Source: an uncultured Eubacteriales bacterium
Lineage (GTDB): Bacteria; Bacillota; Clostridia; Oscillospirales; Acutalibacteraceae
NCBI GenBank assembly: GCA_900540085.1
Contig: UQEU01000003.1
Location: 1 to 64,000, forward strand
Length of the DNA: 64,000 bases
Reading direction: 5' to 3'
In this document: positions 62,818 through 64,000 of the stretch, piece after piece
Position numbering within the stretch: position 1 is the stretch's first letter
Layout of the letters: every line of letters starts with the position of its first letter
The notes under the pieces: generated by a model
Told to the model about the DNA's origin: nothing
Database searches by the model: none
The model's input: only the letters and a program-made list of their open reading frames with translations
Position numbers and translations under genes: made by a program

Positions 62818-63438
62818 ATGCAAAATATAAAATGGCTGTTTTTTGATTTAGGCTCAACTTTGATTAATGAAACTGAATGTATCAAAAAACGCTGTGATGT
62901 TATTATTGAAAGCAATAACATTGACAGAGAAGAATTTTATAACAAGATTAAAGAGTGCGCAAAAACAGATTCTTATGCTATTAAGACTGTGGCTATGTAC
63001 TATGGTGTAGAAATCCCAAGGTGGTTTGGGGAACTTGAAAAGCTCTATCCTAATGTCGAAAAAGTATTAAAAAGACTGTCATATAAGTACAAGTTGGGTA
63101 TCATTGCAAATCAGGTAGCCGGTACACAGAAACGAATTGATAATTGGGGTATTGGAAAATATTTTGATGTTGTCATAACTTCGGCTGAGATAGGCTATTC
63201 AAAACCTGATTTAAAAATTTTTAATATTGCACTTGAAAGAGCTGACTGTAAGCCATATGAAGCTGTTATGATTGGCGACAGAATTGATAATGACATTATA
63301 CCTGCAAAGCAGTTAGGTATGAAAACCGTTTGGGTGCGTCAAGGTTTTGCTAAACTGCAAAGCGTAAGATATAAAAGCGAACAGCCCGATTATGTTGTTG
63401 AGAATATTAGTGAATTAGAGATGATTCTTGAGGAGTAA
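62818..63438 (+). CDS. HAD-superfamily hydrolase
   Basis: A 206-residue HAD phosphatase. Motif I is FFDLGSTLIN: the nucleophile Asp is kept, but the second Asp of DxD is Gly, as in a common HAD-IA subgroup. Motif II is GIIANQVAG-like, motif III a Lys in GYSKPDLKIF, and motif IV GDRIDNDIIPAKQLGMKTVWV. A small helical cap sits between I and II. Substrate unknown. It is directly downstream of the broken deaminase and coupled to the acetyltransferase gene, whose start is two bases after its stop. Confidence 0.88.
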   Translation: MQNIKWLFFDLGSTLINETECIKKRCDVIIESNNIDREEFYNKIKECAKTDSYAIKTVAMYYGVEIPRWFGELEKLYPNVEKVLKRLSYKYKLGIIANQVAGTQKRIDNWGIGKYFDVVITSAEIGYSKPDLKIFNIALERADCKPYEAVMIGDRIDNDIIPAKQLGMKTVWVRQGFAKLQSVRYKSEQPDYVVENISELEMILEE

Positions 63439-63439
63439 T

Positions 63440-63943
63440 ATGAAAGAGTACATATGTAAAATTGCATCTATTGATGAAGTGACAGCAAAGTGGAATCATG
63501 AAATAAAAAGACAAAAACGAAGAAAAACTGCTTTAGAGATATTAAAAAACAACGCAGTTGAACATATAAGAAACGGTCAGTCTGTTACATATTACGGTAA
63601 AATGAATGATAAAATTATATGCCAAACAACTGCAATATTTGATGAAAATATTATTCAAAACAGCGATAATCTTGTTGGCGTCAAAACAGTATATTTGTGC
63701 AATTTCAGTACGGATAAAAAATATCAAGGCAAAGGCTATTTTTCAAAGCTATTCAGATTTATGATTGATGATTTAAAAAATAGAGGTTATGAAAAGTATA
63801 CTTTAGGCGTTGAACCAACAGAAACAAACAACCTACAAATTTATAAGCATTTTGGTTTTAATGAATTGATAAAATCAGGACAAGAAACCTATCCCGATGG
63901 AACGATTATCGATGTTGATTACTATGAAATGAAATTGAATTAA
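63440..63943 (+). CDS. GNAT-family N-acetyltransferase
   Basis: A 167-residue acetyltransferase. The acetyl-CoA loop is STDKKYQGKGYFSKLFRFMIDDL (Q/RxxGxG/A type), preceded by a beta strand with VYLCNFSTD and followed by YTLGVEPTETNNLQIYKHFGF. The start at 63440 follows GAGGAG; an in-frame start four codons earlier overlaps the HAD stop. Acceptor substrate unknown. The last 57 bases after it hold no feature I can identify. Confidence 0.88.
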   Translation: MKEYICKIASIDEVTAKWNHEIKRQKRRKTALEILKNNAVEHIRNGQSVTYYGKMNDKIICQTTAIFDENIIQNSDNLVGVKTVYLCNFSTDKKYQGKGYFSKLFRFMIDDLKNRGYEKYTLGVEPTETNNLQIYKHFGFNELIKSGQETYPDGTIIDVDYYEMKLN

Positions 63944-64000
63944 CGAGTAAGCGATTACAAACTAATTGTTACTTTCCCGATTTTATCACAAAAAAGCACG

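Overview
The window reads as a chromosome segment of a low-GC Gram-positive anaerobe of the class Clostridia, most likely a gut commensal of the Oscillospirales type (inference). Evidence: Firmicutes-style housekeeping order, strong AGGAGG ribosome-binding sites, TTG/GTG starts, oxygen-sensitive redox proteins (Hrb-type flavorubredoxin, a probable CoA-disulfide reductase) and a large investment in L-fucose catabolism. No rRNA, CRISPR array, integrase or complete insertion sequence is visible.

Layout. 1-0.5 kb: end of a response regulator and a TnpV gene, an accessory scrap beside tmRNA. 0.7-4.5 kb (minus): ssrA, smpB, recR, ybaB, dnaX and SRP RNA, the classic Firmicutes dnaX-recR neighbourhood. 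4.5-8.9 kb (minus): a flavin reductase, then rpmG-secE-nusG-rplK-rplA and rplJ-rplL with an L10 leader and two L1-type leader motifs. 9-12.5 kb: two flavoprotein oxidoreductases and a DnaQ-type exonuclease. 12.6-14 kb: a GH29 fucosidase. 14.1-20.4 kb (minus): complete F-ATPase operon atpBEFHAGDC. 20.6-27 kb: galE, a FAD/Rieske oxidoreductase and an ABC exporter pair, one member frameshifted. 27.2-30.6 kb: two more fucosidase-like genes (GH151-like and GH29). 30.7-34 kb: alpha/beta hydrolase, MATE transporter, gene relic, tRNA-Pro. 34.2-36.4 kb: a membrane-anchored GH51-like protein that has lost both catalytic glutamates. 36.5-39.5 kb: flavorubredoxin, a two-component system, a YbaK deacylase. 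39.5-47.4 kb (minus): OadG/OadB, recG, a DAK2/Asp23 pair, an orphan solute-binding lipoprotein, YmdB. 47.5-49.4 kb: a nucleotidyltransferase and ung. 49.6-56.5 kb: L-fucose locus (DMT transporter, YhcH, divergent AraC regulator, fucA, fucU, FGGY kinase, fucI). 56.7-58.9 kb: tRNA-Gln, a chain of hairpins, a D-aminoacylase-like gene, then a degenerate copy of the tRNA 3' half. 59-62.3 kb: Crp/Fnr regulator and a trxA-rhodanese-CoA-disulfide reductase operon. 62.4-64 kb: a cytidine deaminase gene with a stop at codon 3, a HAD hydrolase and a GNAT acetyltransferase.

How it works together. Three cytoplasmic fucosidase-like enzymes would release fucose from imported fucosylated oligosaccharides. 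FucU, FucI, the FGGY kinase and FucA would then carry it to dihydroxyacetone phosphate and lactaldehyde; no lactaldehyde reductase and no dedicated oligosaccharide importer are seen. The most interesting leads are the catalytically dead GH51-like surface protein, the tRNA-Gln partial duplication flanking the amidohydrolase, the twin L1 leader motifs, a palindrome centred near -41 of the thioredoxin/rhodanese operon, and a GH151-like gene whose expected start codon reads ATA.
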